Shown here: in pieces, positions 44,526 through 53,041 of the stretch
Layout: each line of letters begins with the position of its first letter
Numbering within the stretch: position 1 is the first letter of the stretch
From: an uncultured Verrucomicrobiota bacterium
GTDB taxonomy: Bacteria > Verrucomicrobiota > Verrucomicrobiia > Limisphaerales > UBA9464
Assembly (NCBI GenBank): GCA_903907995.1
Contig: CAIVQH010000019.1
Location: forward strand, 62,001-126,000
Length of the DNA stretch: 64,000 nt
Reading direction: 5' to 3'
Translations under genes and position numbers: made by a program
The notes under the pieces: generated by a model
The model's input: only the letters and a program-made list of their open reading frames with translations
Told to the model about the DNA's origin: nothing
Database searches by the model: none

Positions 44526-46031
44526 ATGAATCTTCTGCGCCTGACGAAGCGTTCCCAGAACGCCATGTCGGGCAGACGCTCCGCGCTGGCTCAGGCTGGT
44601 CTCGGCCTGTTGGCAATGCTCATGTCGTCGGGCCTGGCAGGCAATCTGCATGGCATGGTGGTCGCATGGGGAAGGAATACCTGGGGCCAGTTGGGGGATG
44701 GCACCACGGCCGACCGTAACGTCCCGGTCCTGGTGGATCCGGCCAACAGTCTCGGCGGACTGAAGGTGAGCGCGCTGGCGACCGGCCAAGCGCACAGTCT
44801 CGCCCTGACCACAGATGGTCGGGTGCTGGCCTGGGGGCGCAACACCTCGGGCGACTTGGGGGATGGCACCCAGGAAGACCGCTACCTGCCGACACCGATA
44901 GCCGCTGCGGGAGCGCTGGCCGGCAAGTCCCTGAGTGCCATAGCCGCCGGTCAGGATTTCAGCTTGGCCGTCGCCAGCGATGGAAAAGCCTATGCCTGGG
45001 GCAACAATGCCCAGGGAGAGCTGGGCAACGGCAACACCACGGACCAGCCGCTGCCGGTGCCGGTGACCGCCGATGGAATTCTGACGAACAAGTCGGTCGC
45101 GCTGGTGGCGGCCGGCAGCTATCACAGCCTGGCGGTCACGACCGACGGACAGGTGGTGGCCTGGGGATACAACCGGACCGGTGCCTTGGGCGACGGCACC
45201 ACCGCGAACCGCACCTCGCCCGTCGCGGTGACGACCAATGGCGCGCTGGGCGGACAGCGGATTGTTGCCGTGGTCGCCGGTGAATACCACAGCCTCGCCC
45301 TGTCCGCCTCCGGCACGGTCTTCTCCTGGGGATTGAATTTCGACGGCCAGCTGGGGGATGGAAGCGGCCTCGACAGCAGTTTGCCGGTGGCTTTGAACCG
45401 GACGAACCTGTTCGCTGGCAAGGCGGTCATCGCGATTGCCGCCGGTCTGGGGCATAGCCTGGCCCTCACCGAGGATGGTGTCGTTTATGCTTGGGGTGAC
45501 AACAGTGTGGGCCAGCTGGGTGATGGCACCACGCAGGAGCGGGACACTCCTGTGCCGGTGGCAACCAATGGCGTTTTTGCCGGGAAGCGCGTGACCGCCA
45601 TCGCCGCCGGTGCCGGCCACAGCCTGGCTCTGGCGGACGACGGCCAGCTTTACTCCTGGGGAGCCAACGTTTTTGGCAGGCTGGGCGATGGGTCCGTGTC
45701 GCAGCGCAACCTTCCGGTGGCGGTGGACATGAGCGGAGTCCTTGGGGATCAGATCATCACGGCCCTGGCTGCGGGCTCGCAGGCGTTTCATTCCTTGGTT
45801 CTAACCGTCGGCCGGCCTCCGAAGACCGAAATCTCCTATTCCCCAAACAGCATTCGTTTCAAAATCACCGGCTCGCCCTCAACGACCTACCAGTTTCAGC
45901 GGGCAGCCACCCTTTCACCACCCGTTTTGTGGCTGCCGATCACCAACCTGACCACCGATGTCGATGGCAGCTTGAACTATCAGGATGAAGTGCCTGAGAA
46001 GCAGGCATTCTGGCGGTTCACGCCGCCGTGA
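44526..46031 (+). CDS. Secreted RCC1-repeat beta-propeller protein
   Basis: 501 residues. An N-terminal membrane/signal segment (LAQAGLGLLAMLMSSGLAG) is followed by seven RCC1-type repeats, each with WGxNxxGxLGDG and PVxV (for example VVAWGRNTWGQLGDGTTADR). Seven repeats fit one complete propeller. The C-terminal 80 residues (YSPNSIRFKITGSPSTTYQF, then PVLWLPITNLTTDVDGS and FWRFTPP) match the ending of the GH44 protein in style. Probably cell-surface or secreted; ligand unknown. Confidence 0.9.
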   Translation: MNLLRLTKRSQNAMSGRRSALAQAGLGLLAMLMSSGLAGNLHGMVVAWGRNTWGQLGDGTTADRNVPVLVDPANSLGGLKVSALATGQAHSLALTTDGRVLAWGRNTSGDLGDGTQEDRYLPTPIAAAGALAGKSLSAIAAGQDFSLAVASDGKAYAWGNNAQGELGNGNTTDQPLPVPVTADGILTNKSVALVAAGSYHSLAVTTDGQVVAWGYNRTGALGDGTTANRTSPVAVTTNGALGGQRIVAVVAGEYHSLALSASGTVFSWGLNFDGQLGDGSGLDSSLPVALNRTNLFAGKAVIAIAAGLGHSLALTEDGVVYAWGDNSVGQLGDGTTQERDTPVPVATNGVFAGKRVTAIAAGAGHSLALADDGQLYSWGANVFGRLGDGSVSQRNLPVAVDMSGVLGDQIITALAAGSQAFHSLVLTVGRPPKTEISYSPNSIRFKITGSPSTTYQFQRAATLSPPVLWLPITNLTTDVDGSLNYQDEVPEKQAFWRFTPP

Positions 46032-46079
46032 CGACGGCGGACGTCTGACGCGCGGCGGGCGCGGGACAAAATCGACCGG

Positions 46080-46104
46080 GAAAGGCACGGTTCCACGTGC
46101 GCCT
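46080..46104. repeat. Single hairpin arm related to the 14074 element
   Basis: AAGGCACGGTTCCACGTGCG then CCTT folds as an imperfect hairpin around GTTC and shares the GGTTCCAC core. It lies in the gap between the RCC1 and dioxygenase genes. Confidence 0.4.
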
Positions 46105-46206
46105 TGTTCATTCCGTTCCTCGGGGGACTGTCTGAAACCGGCTGGCCTTTTCCCGGTCATGTGTTCAGATTCCTGGTCAGATTCACCACCAGCCGTCACC
46201 ACTCCC

Positions 46207-46869
46207 ATGAACATCTACCTTCCTTCCCCCAATCGCCGCCGCTTCCTGCGCGGGCTTGGTCTTGGTGCCGCCGCCTTCGCCACTCCGGGCCTGTTTGCCG
46301 AGGCGCTGATGCCGACGCCGGCCCAGACCGAGGGGCCGTTCTACCCCGACCACCTCCCACTCGACACGGACAACGACCTGATCATGGTGAACAACGATCT
46401 GACGCCCGGCGTGGGCGTGGTGACCTATCTGAGCGGCCGCATCCTCGACGCCCATGGCGCTCCCGTGCGCAATGCGCTCGTCGAGATCTGGCAGGCCGAC
46501 AGCAATGGTGTGTACCTGCACACGCAGTCCGAAAAGGGCGCGCACCGCGACCAGCACTTCCAGGGCTTTGGCCGCTTCCTCACCGGTTCGAGCGGCGAGT
46601 ACCTCTTCCGCACGATCAAGCCGGTGCCCTACGCGCCGCGCACGCCTCACATCCACTTCAAGGTGAAGCGCGGCGGGCAGGAGCTGCTCACGACCCAGTG
46701 CTATATCAAGGGCCACCCGATGAACGACAGCGACGGCGTGGTGAAGGACATCAAGGACGCCAAACAGCGCGCCCTGGTCATGGTCGATTTCAAACCCTTG
46801 CCGAAGGCACGCGCCGGCGAACTGACGGCGAAATTCGACATCGTCCTCGGCGTCACGCCCGAAGGCTGA
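46207..46869 (+). CDS. Tat-exported intradiol ring-cleavage dioxygenase
   Basis: 220 residues. The N-terminus has a twin-arginine signal (NRRRFLRGLGLGAAAFATPG). The mature part is the protocatechuate 3,4-dioxygenase beta-type fold: TEGPFYPDHLPLDTDNDL, SGRILDAHGAPVRNALVEIW, ADSNGVYLHTQ and the iron ligands in PHIHFKVK with nearby tyrosines. It cleaves catechol-type aromatics with non-haem iron(III), here outside the cytoplasm. A dienelactone hydrolase follows at 46 bases. The ATG at 46207 gives the Tat signal; upstream extension is rejected. Confidence 0.9.
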   Translation: MNIYLPSPNRRRFLRGLGLGAAAFATPGLFAEALMPTPAQTEGPFYPDHLPLDTDNDLIMVNNDLTPGVGVVTYLSGRILDAHGAPVRNALVEIWQADSNGVYLHTQSEKGAHRDQHFQGFGRFLTGSSGEYLFRTIKPVPYAPRTPHIHFKVKRGGQELLTTQCYIKGHPMNDSDGVVKDIKDAKQRALVMVDFKPLPKARAGELTAKFDIVLGVTPEG

Positions 46870-46915
46870 ATTGATTTTTCGTAACCCCAAACGCTATCTG
46901 AACGCCTGTCCTCCC

Positions 46916-47713
46916 ATGAAACGAATCCTGCTCTGCGCCGTCGCGCTGCTGACGGCAATCACTCTAAACGCCCAGGACTGGGCCAAGACCCGCCTCGATA
47001 AATCCCCGCGCCACGGCGAGTGGGTCAAAGTCAAACACGGTGACCGCGAGGTGAACTGCTTCATCACCTATCCCGAGGTGAAAGACAAGGCCACCGCTGT
47101 GGTTGTCATCCACGAAATATTCGGCCTGTCGGACTGGGCCCGCAGCGTCACGGATGAACTTGCCGAGGCCGGTTACATTGCGATCGCCCCCGACTTGCTG
47201 TCCGGCAGCGTCCCCAACGGCGGCACCGAGGAACTCGTGAAGAGCGGGGGCAATGTCGGCAAGGCCATCCAGGCGTTGCCGGCCGCGCAGATCACGGCGG
47301 ACCTCCAGGCCGTCACGGACTACGTCAAGAACCTGCCGGCCTGTAACGGCAAGGTGGCGGTCGGTGGGTTCTGCTGGGGCGGCGGCCAGACCTTCCGCTT
47401 CGCGACCAACACCAAGGACGTCAAGGCCGCCTTTGCCTTCTACGGCACGGGGCCCGACCAGTTGGAGGACGTCGCGCGAATCAGCTGCCCCGTCTATGGC
47501 TTCTACGGCGGCAACGACGCCCGGGTGAACGCGACGATCCCCACCTCGACGGACCTGACCAAGAAAGCGGGCAAGACCTACGAGCCCGTGATCTACGACG
47601 GTGCCGGTCACGGCTTCATGCGCGCCGGCGAAGCGCCCGACGCCAACGCCGCCAACAAAAAGGCCCGCGAGGACGCCTGGAAGCGCTGGCTGTTGGAACT
47701 GAAGAAGCTGTAA
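46916..47713 (+). CDS. Exported dienelactone hydrolase-family protein
   Basis: 265 residues with a signal peptide (MKRILLCAVALLTAITLNA, cut before QDW). An alpha/beta hydrolase of the dienelactone hydrolase type: VVVIHEIFGLSDWARS, the nucleophile Cys in VGGFCWGGGQTFRFA, Asp in YGGNDARVN, and His in GAGHGFMRAGEAP. Dienelactone hydrolase opens lactones formed after intradiol cleavage, so the preceding dioxygenase is a logical partner. Being exported is unusual for this pathway step. Confidence 0.9.
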   Translation: MKRILLCAVALLTAITLNAQDWAKTRLDKSPRHGEWVKVKHGDREVNCFITYPEVKDKATAVVVIHEIFGLSDWARSVTDELAEAGYIAIAPDLLSGSVPNGGTEELVKSGGNVGKAIQALPAAQITADLQAVTDYVKNLPACNGKVAVGGFCWGGGQTFRFATNTKDVKAAFAFYGTGPDQLEDVARISCPVYGFYGGNDARVNATIPTSTDLTKKAGKTYEPVIYDGAGHGFMRAGEAPDANAANKKAREDAWKRWLLELKKL

Positions 47714-47751
47714 GTGGCGAAACGGTTTTCCGGCCAGACTGTCTCATTGGA

Positions 47752-48165
47752 GTGATGGGGACACTCAGTCTGGCGAGTGGTGGCTTCTTCTTCGGGGCTG
47801 TCGGGCAGATGTTGTTCTACGGGAGCCTGTTTCCTCGGATTTCACCGTGGCTGTTGGCAGTGTTGACGCTCGTGCCCTGGTTCACGGTCTATACCGTCAC
47901 CTTTTGCAAGCAACCGCTCTTCGGTCCACGCCCGATGCGGCATTGCCTCGTCTTTGTCATGGCTTGGTACGTCGGCATGGCGCTGCTGGCCGAGTTGCTC
48001 GCACTCGTTTTCCATCCGTCTCCGCCGGCGCATTTCTCGCTGAATGTGGCCCGGGCTGTTACCTACCTGCCTGGCAGCGTCAGCATCTTCGTCTTCGTCC
48101 GGGCCTGCATCGTTTTGCGTCGGATCGAGGCCACGCCGCCCACCAGTACTGCCACTTCTCAATGA
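47752..48165 (+). CDS. Small integral membrane protein, hypothetical
   Basis: 137 residues with about four membrane helices (GFFFGAVGQMLFYGSLF, WLLAVLTLVPWFTVYTV, HCLVFVMAWYVGMALLAELL, AVTYLPGSVSIFVFVRA). Start is GTG at 47752 or ATG at 47755. No recognised family. It follows the dienelactone hydrolase at 38 bases. Confidence 0.65.
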   Translation: MMGTLSLASGGFFFGAVGQMLFYGSLFPRISPWLLAVLTLVPWFTVYTVTFCKQPLFGPRPMRHCLVFVMAWYVGMALLAELLALVFHPSPPAHFSLNVARAVTYLPGSVSIFVFVRACIVLRRIEATPPTSTATSQ

Positions 48166-48239
48166 CTGAAATCGAACTCAGAGTCTAATTCGGTCTTGAA
48201 GTATCGTAACCGTCCCGTAACACGCCGGTCATTCCGGCA

Positions 48240-50342
48240 ATGAGACACACCCTGGCTCTGGCAACATTCATCGGCGCGACCCTTGGGGCGAGCGCGGCGG
48301 GCCTACCGCTGATCGCCTCCGAACTGTACAATCCAACCAACGTCTGGACTGTGCATCTGCGCTTCACCGCCGACCAATGGAAGGCGCTGGAGCCGAAGCG
48401 GGGGGAAGGGGGCGGTGGTTTTGGCCCGATGGCCGATCTGGGCGGCCGTGATTCGATGCTTCAGGGCTTGCCCGGCAAGCGTAACGGCCTGTCCTCGTCC
48501 ATGATGGGACTCGAGTTCGAGTACGTTCACGCCGACCTGGAGCTGGGCGGCGTCACTTTCACCAACGTGGGTGTACGCTACAAGGGCAACGGCACCTACA
48601 TGGACTCGCAGGGCGGCAACAAGCGGCCCCTGAAGGCCGACCTGAACAAGTTCGTGAAGGGGCAGAAGCTCGCCGGCCACAGCACGCTGGATTTCCAGAA
48701 CAACACCACCGACGCGGGCATGATGAATGACACGCTGGCGTACCGGCTCTTCCGCGACGCCGGCGTGCCCGCCCCGCGCACGACCTACGCCAAGGTCTAT
48801 GTGGATGCCCCGGGCGCCCATACCAACACCTACTTCGGCCTCTACACGGTGCCGGAGAATGTCGATGCCGCGTTTGCCAAGGACCGGTTCGGGGTGAAGG
48901 GCGGCATGATCCTCAAGCCCGTCACGTCGAAGCTGTTTTCCGATCTGGGCGATGACTGGTCGAAGTACGAGACGCCCTACGACCCCAAGACCAAGCCGGT
49001 TGAGCTGCAGAAAAAGCGCCTCATCGAATTTGCGAAATTCGTCTCCCACGCGGAGGACGCGGACTACGCGAAGCGTCTTTCGGACTTCATTGATCTGGAT
49101 GCCTTCGCCCGGTACCTCGCCGTCAACGTCTGGCTGGCCAACTTCGACAGCATTCTCGACATGGGGCAGAACTTCTACCTGTACCTCGACCCGCGCTCGA
49201 ACAAGTTCACCTTCATCCCCTGGGATCTGGATCACTCATTCGGCACCTTCGGCATGAAGGGCTCCCAGGAGGAGCGCGAGCAGCTCAGCATCACGCATCC
49301 GTGGACCGGCTCGAACCGCTTCCTGGAGCGCACCTTTGCCGTCGCGGCCTTCAGCCAGCGCTACCGCGCGGAACTGGAGCGCATCAACACCACGCTCGGC
49401 AAGCCGGAGCGCCTGCAGGCCCAGGTGGACGAGGTGGGTGCCGCCATCCACGACGCGGTCGCCGAGGAAGGCGCGGACAAGCGCCAGCGCTTCGAGCAGT
49501 CCGTCGCGGGACAGACTCCGGCACCCGGCGGCCCCGGTGGCAACTTCCGCGGCCCGGGCGACGGGGGGGATCGCGGTAATGGTCGTGCTCCCACGCCGGG
49601 CAATGGCCCCCAGGCAGGGGGCCCGCAGATGCGGCGCGGTCCCGGCGGCGGTGGCGGCTTTGGTTTTCCCTCCTCCAAGCCGATCAAGGCATTCGTGGTC
49701 GCCCGTAGCGCGTCGGTCACCGACCAACTCGCGGGCAAGTCCAAGGGCCGGGAAGTCCAGGACCGTATGTTTGGTGGTGGCCCCGGTGGTCGGGGTGGTC
49801 CGGGCGGCCCCGGAGGGCGAGAAGGAGGGGAGGGATTTGGCCCGGGCAATTTCCTCGCCGAACCGCTGCTGTCGCTGGCGGACAGCGACAAGGATGGCAA
49901 GCTGTCCCCGGCGGAATTTCACGCGCTGGGTGTGAAGTGGTTCACCGCCTGGGATGCCGACAAGAAAGGCGAAGTCCAGCAGGCGCAGATCACCAAGGGG
50001 CTGAACGTGGCTTTCTCGCCGCCCCCCGGCATGGATGGTGGCCCCGGCGGACCCGGCGGCGGACCTGGCGGTCCCGGCGGTGGCGGCTTTGGCCCCGGCA
50101 ATTTCATCGGCCCCGCATTGCTCGTCGCGATGGATGAAAACAAGGACAAGACCGTGACGCAGGCCGAGTTCCTTGGTGCCTTCGACCGCTGGGCGAAGAC
50201 TTGGGACAAGGATCAGAAAGGCTTCCTCAACGAGGACAAGCTCCGCGAAGGCATCAACAAGGACTGGATGGGGCCCGGCATGGGCTTTGGTGGCCCGCCG
50301 GGTGCCGGTGGTCCTCCGGGCGGCGGCCCACGCCCCAACTGA
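48240..50342 (+). CDS. CotH-like protein with Gly-rich linkers and EF-hand-like C-terminus
   Basis: 700 residues. Signal peptide (LALATFIGATLGASAAG). The N-terminal 390 residues form a CotH kinase-like domain: VGVRYKGNGTYMDSQGGNKR, DFQNNTTDAGMMNDTLAYRL, GLYTVPENVDAAFAKDRF, WDLDHSFG. CotH proteins are atypical kinases of secreted proteins. The C-terminal 300 residues are Gly/Pro-rich (GGPGGRGGPGG) with calcium-type EF-hand loops: DSDKDGKLSPAEFHAL and DENKDKTVTQAEFLGA, each followed by a second half-hand (DADKKGEVQQ, DKDQKGFLNE). This fits a secreted calcium-dependent surface protein. Confidence 0.88.
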   Translation: MRHTLALATFIGATLGASAAGLPLIASELYNPTNVWTVHLRFTADQWKALEPKRGEGGGGFGPMADLGGRDSMLQGLPGKRNGLSSSMMGLEFEYVHADLELGGVTFTNVGVRYKGNGTYMDSQGGNKRPLKADLNKFVKGQKLAGHSTLDFQNNTTDAGMMNDTLAYRLFRDAGVPAPRTTYAKVYVDAPGAHTNTYFGLYTVPENVDAAFAKDRFGVKGGMILKPVTSKLFSDLGDDWSKYETPYDPKTKPVELQKKRLIEFAKFVSHAEDADYAKRLSDFIDLDAFARYLAVNVWLANFDSILDMGQNFYLYLDPRSNKFTFIPWDLDHSFGTFGMKGSQEEREQLSITHPWTGSNRFLERTFAVAAFSQRYRAELERINTTLGKPERLQAQVDEVGAAIHDAVAEEGADKRQRFEQSVAGQTPAPGGPGGNFRGPGDGGDRGNGRAPTPGNGPQAGGPQMRRGPGGGGGFGFPSSKPIKAFVVARSASVTDQLAGKSKGREVQDRMFGGGPGGRGGPGGPGGREGGEGFGPGNFLAEPLLSLADSDKDGKLSPAEFHALGVKWFTAWDADKKGEVQQAQITKGLNVAFSPPPGMDGGPGGPGGGPGGPGGGGFGPGNFIGPALLVAMDENKDKTVTQAEFLGAFDRWAKTWDKDQKGFLNEDKLREGINKDWMGPGMGFGGPPGAGGPPGGGPRPN

Positions 50343-50407
50343 GCGTGTCCCTTCGGCGAGAGAAACTCGGGCGCGCTCAAGGGTGGGGCCTCGGGTTCCG
50401 TGAGGTT

Positions 50408-50520
50408 TTGGAATGCGCCGGTGCTCCGGCGCTTTGCACGGGCGGCTTCCTCCACGCCTGATCGCGCTCTGGTTACCGTTGCCTGCCTCGCAAAGCGGTG
50501 CAGCAGCACCGCACTCCATG
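50408..50520. repeat. Paired inverted hairpins (second palindromic family)
   Basis: Arm one (50408-50437) has hairpin GCGCCGG/CCGGCGC with loop TGCT; arm two (50490-50520) has GCGGTGC/GCACCGC with loop AGCA, the complement of TGCT. Flanks TGGARTGCG and CGCTTTGC are shared after inversion. The layout is that of a REP pair. Confidence 0.72.
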
Positions 50521-50588
50521 ACGCTGGCGCGCTCATCCAGAGCGTCGGGATGGCGCACGCGATTGGATTGATGGGGGGAAGAGATCAG

Positions 50589-50614
50589 AGGACGGGCTGG
50601 ACGCACCGTCCTAC
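50589..50614. repeat. Degenerate single arm of REP family 1
   Basis: GGACGGGCTGGACGCACCGT then CCTAC matches the family 1 arm with several substitutions; the partner arm is missing. Confidence 0.6.
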
Positions 50615-50640
50615 TTTTGGCCTCCTCCTCCTGCCTTCAC

Positions 50641-50675
50641 ATTCGGAATTCGCAACTCGCAACTCGTAATTCGCC
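50641..50675. repeat. Heptanucleotide tandem array (ATTCGCA type)
   Basis: Five 7-nt units ATTCGGA, ATTCGCA, ACTCGCA, ACTCGTA, ATTCGCC. Confidence 0.85.
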
Positions 50676-50933
50676 GCTCCCCAAATTCACCGCTTGAGTT
50701 TGGCGGTTTGTCAGCGAAGTTAGTCGCGCAACGCAAGTTGCGGCTCTTTTGAAATTTCCCTGCCCGGTGCGTGTATCGAGGCTCATGTCCTTCGACCTTG
50801 TAACAAAACACGGGAGCGCAAGACGGTGCATATAACTACCGCCAGGCCTTAACTGGAAGGCGAAGGTTGCCCGTTGCTCCCACCTAGTCCTCAGGTAGAA
50901 GGAACTGCTTCCCACGGCCAGGGTGGGGATTTT

Positions 50934-51542
50934 TCATTTTCCAGCATCCGGCGGTGCCGGAGCCTTTCTTTCGGTAAGTTTTACGGTTTCCAACCAAATG
51001 GGACCGCCGCAAGAGGTGTCGAACTCGGTCGCTGCCGCGATGCCCATCTGAGCGATTTCCTCCGGCGACTCCAGCCGGTCATAGCTGGCGAACATCGCCC
51101 CGAGAGCCAGCCGCATTCCCGAACCCATTGCCCAGAATTTCCCGAACTCGTGTACCTCGCGGTAGGAGTACAGCCCGAAGATACCGCTCGGTGCCGCGAT
51201 GAGGCAGTCAAGCTGGCTGGACTCGTAGGATTGTCCGTCCTTGTCCTCCCTCGTTTCGAGGAAGAATTTCTCCTTCAAATTCCGGTGCATTTTCAACGCC
51301 GTTTCAAAAATGTGCTGCTTCGACTGGAAGGAAAAATCACCGGGGCATTTATCAATCAGGCTCCCAAAGACATCGTGATGGGCCGCGTCGCCGACCAAGC
51401 CCACGTGGGCCGTGCCGACCCGGTGGAGCTTGGTTGCCGACAAGTCATACGGAGGGCGGAGCTTTGTGCTGCCAAACGAAGTCTGACTGTCGGACGCGAT
51501 GACGGCCCGGCCTGCTTTCTTGACGACGACAACGACGGACAT
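50934..51542 (-). CDS. HslV/proteasome-like Ntn-hydrolase with N-terminal serine
   Basis: 202 residues. The start MSVVVVVKKAGRAVIASDSQ mirrors HslV (TTIVSVRRNGHVVIAGDGQ). After Met removal the nucleophile would be Ser1, Asp17 is conserved, and the Lys33 equivalent is in LSATKLHRVG with a small insertion. Further fold motifs: AHVGLVGDAAHHDVF, FWAMGSGMRLALGAMFA. No HslU ATPase is next to it, so it is more likely a stand-alone relative than the HslUV protease subunit. Substrate unknown. It diverges from rarA. Confidence 0.75.
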   Translation of the reverse strand: MSVVVVVKKAGRAVIASDSQTSFGSTKLRPPYDLSATKLHRVGTAHVGLVGDAAHHDVFGSLIDKCPGDFSFQSKQHIFETALKMHRNLKEKFFLETREDKDGQSYESSQLDCLIAAPSGIFGLYSYREVHEFGKFWAMGSGMRLALGAMFASYDRLESPEEIAQMGIAAATEFDTSCGGPIWLETVKLTERKAPAPPDAGK

Positions 51543-51637
51543 TGCCCAAGGATAGCGTCTTTTCGCAGCCGTTGACCAGCAGGATGGTGGCAGATTGCGG
51601 CTCGACGATGGCCGGGTCTTGGCGAATCTTCCTCAGC

Positions 51638-53041
51638 GTGGCTCAGGCTGACCTCTTTAACGCATCAACGCCGCTGGCTCCGGCGACGGCGGAGCCTCCG
51701 ACTGCTGCCTTTGCCACCTCCGCCCCGCTCGCCGCACGGATGCGCCCGCGCAACCTCAGTGAATACGCCGGGCAATCCCACATCCTCGCCCACGGCCAGC
51801 TCCTGCGGCGCGCCATCGAGGCGGACCGGGTTCAGTCGCTCATCTTTTTCGGCCCGCCGGGTACCGGGAAGACCTCCCTTGCCCAGATCATCGCCACCCA
51901 GACCAAGGCGAAGTTCGAGCGGCTCAGCGGCGTGGAGTCCAACGTGGCCGACATGCGGCGAGTGCTCGCCGCCGCTTCGAACCGCCTGCTCAATTCCGGC
52001 CAGCCGACCATCCTCTTCATCGACGAGATTCACCGGTTCAGCAAATCGCAGCAGGACGTGCTGCTGCCAGATGTCGAGAGTGGCGTGGTGAAGCTCATCG
52101 GCGCGACGACCCACAATCCATTTTTCTTCGTCAATTCCCCGCTGGTCTCCCGCTCACAGATCTTCGAGCTGCGCCCGCTCACGGAGGAAGAAATCCTCGG
52201 TCTGTTGCGCCGGGCACTGGCCGATGCCGAGCGCGGCCTGGGCCATCTGAAGATCGCCGCCGAGGACAACGCCCTTGCGCACATCGCTCGCGTCTCCGAT
52301 GGCGACGCGCGCAAGGCACTGAATTCGTTGGAGATTGGCGCTCTGACCACACCCCCGGGACCTGACGGGGTGATCCACTTCGACCTCGCCGTGGCCGAGC
52401 AATGCATCCAGCAGAAGGCGATCGTGTATGACGGCGATGGCGACGCGCACTACGACACGATCAGCGCCTTCATCAAGTCCATGCGCGGCTCCGATCCGGA
52501 TGCCACGCTCTACTGGCTGGCGAAGATGATTCATGCCGGCGAAGACCCGCGTTTCATCGCCCGGCGCATCGTCGTGCATGCGGCGGAAGATGTCGGCCTG
52601 GCCGACCCGATGGCTCTGGTGCTCGCGCGGGCGGCGGCCGAAGCGGCGGAGTTCATCGGCTGGCCCGAGGCGCGCATTCCGATCGCCGAGGCCGCGCTCT
52701 ACATTGCCACGGCCAACAAGAGCAACTCGGTGATCACGGCCATCGACGCCGCCCTCGCCGATGTGAAGACGGGCCGCACGCTGGAAGTGCCGTCACACCT
52801 GCGCGATGCGCACTATCAGGGCGCGAAGCGGCTCGGCCATGGCGAGGGCTACCGCTACGCGCACGACTACGAGGGGCATTTCGTGCCGCAGGATTACCTG
52901 GGCCAGCCTCGCCGCTATTACGAGCCCAGCGACCAGGGCGTGGAAAAGAAGATCAAGGAACGGGTGGAACGCTGGCGGATGCTGGCGGATGCGGCCCGGA
53001 AGGAAGCCGCCGGCTCCGCCACCACCGACCAACCCGCATGA
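51638..53041 (+). CDS. rarA: Replication-associated recombination protein A (MgsA/RarA AAA+ ATPase)
   Basis: Acts at stalled replication forks. 467 residues. The opening AQADLFNAS resembles QxDLF clamp-binding peptides. Core: PLAARMRPRNLSEYAGQSHI, Walker A GPPGTGKTS (72-80), Walker B ILFIDEIHRFSKSQQD, sensor GATTHNPFFFVNSPLVSR, and the C-terminal MgsA tetramerisation region (KSMRGSDPDATLYWLAKM, YIATANKSNSV). GTG at 51638 is preferred because family similarity begins right after it; ATG at 51608 would add ten residues. It overlaps the next gene by four bases (ATGA). Confidence 0.94.
   Translation: MAQADLFNASTPLAPATAEPPTAAFATSAPLAARMRPRNLSEYAGQSHILAHGQLLRRAIEADRVQSLIFFGPPGTGKTSLAQIIATQTKAKFERLSGVESNVADMRRVLAAASNRLLNSGQPTILFIDEIHRFSKSQQDVLLPDVESGVVKLIGATTHNPFFFVNSPLVSRSQIFELRPLTEEEILGLLRRALADAERGLGHLKIAAEDNALAHIARVSDGDARKALNSLEIGALTTPPGPDGVIHFDLAVAEQCIQQKAIVYDGDGDAHYDTISAFIKSMRGSDPDATLYWLAKMIHAGEDPRFIARRIVVHAAEDVGLADPMALVLARAAAEAAEFIGWPEARIPIAEAALYIATANKSNSVITAIDAALADVKTGRTLEVPSHLRDAHYQGAKRLGHGEGYRYAHDYEGHFVPQDYLGQPRRYYEPSDQGVEKKIKERVERWRMLADAARKEAAGSATTDQPA

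Larger units (their letters stand above)
50343..50933. other. 591-base intergenic region rich in repeats
   Basis: Between the convergent CotH and Ntn-hydrolase genes. It holds the second palindromic family, a degenerate REP family 1 arm and a heptanucleotide array. The stretch 50676-50933 shows no gene or RNA I can support. Confidence 0.7.

Noticed and set aside
46080-46104. parS-like site near TTCCACGTG
   Set aside because: Only about half of the 16-base parS palindrome matches; it is better explained as a hairpin arm.
49236-50606. Long minus-strand reading frame of 456 codons opposite the CotH gene
   Set aside because: It is antisense to a gene with clear domains; its composition is the mirror of the Gly/Pro-rich repeats.
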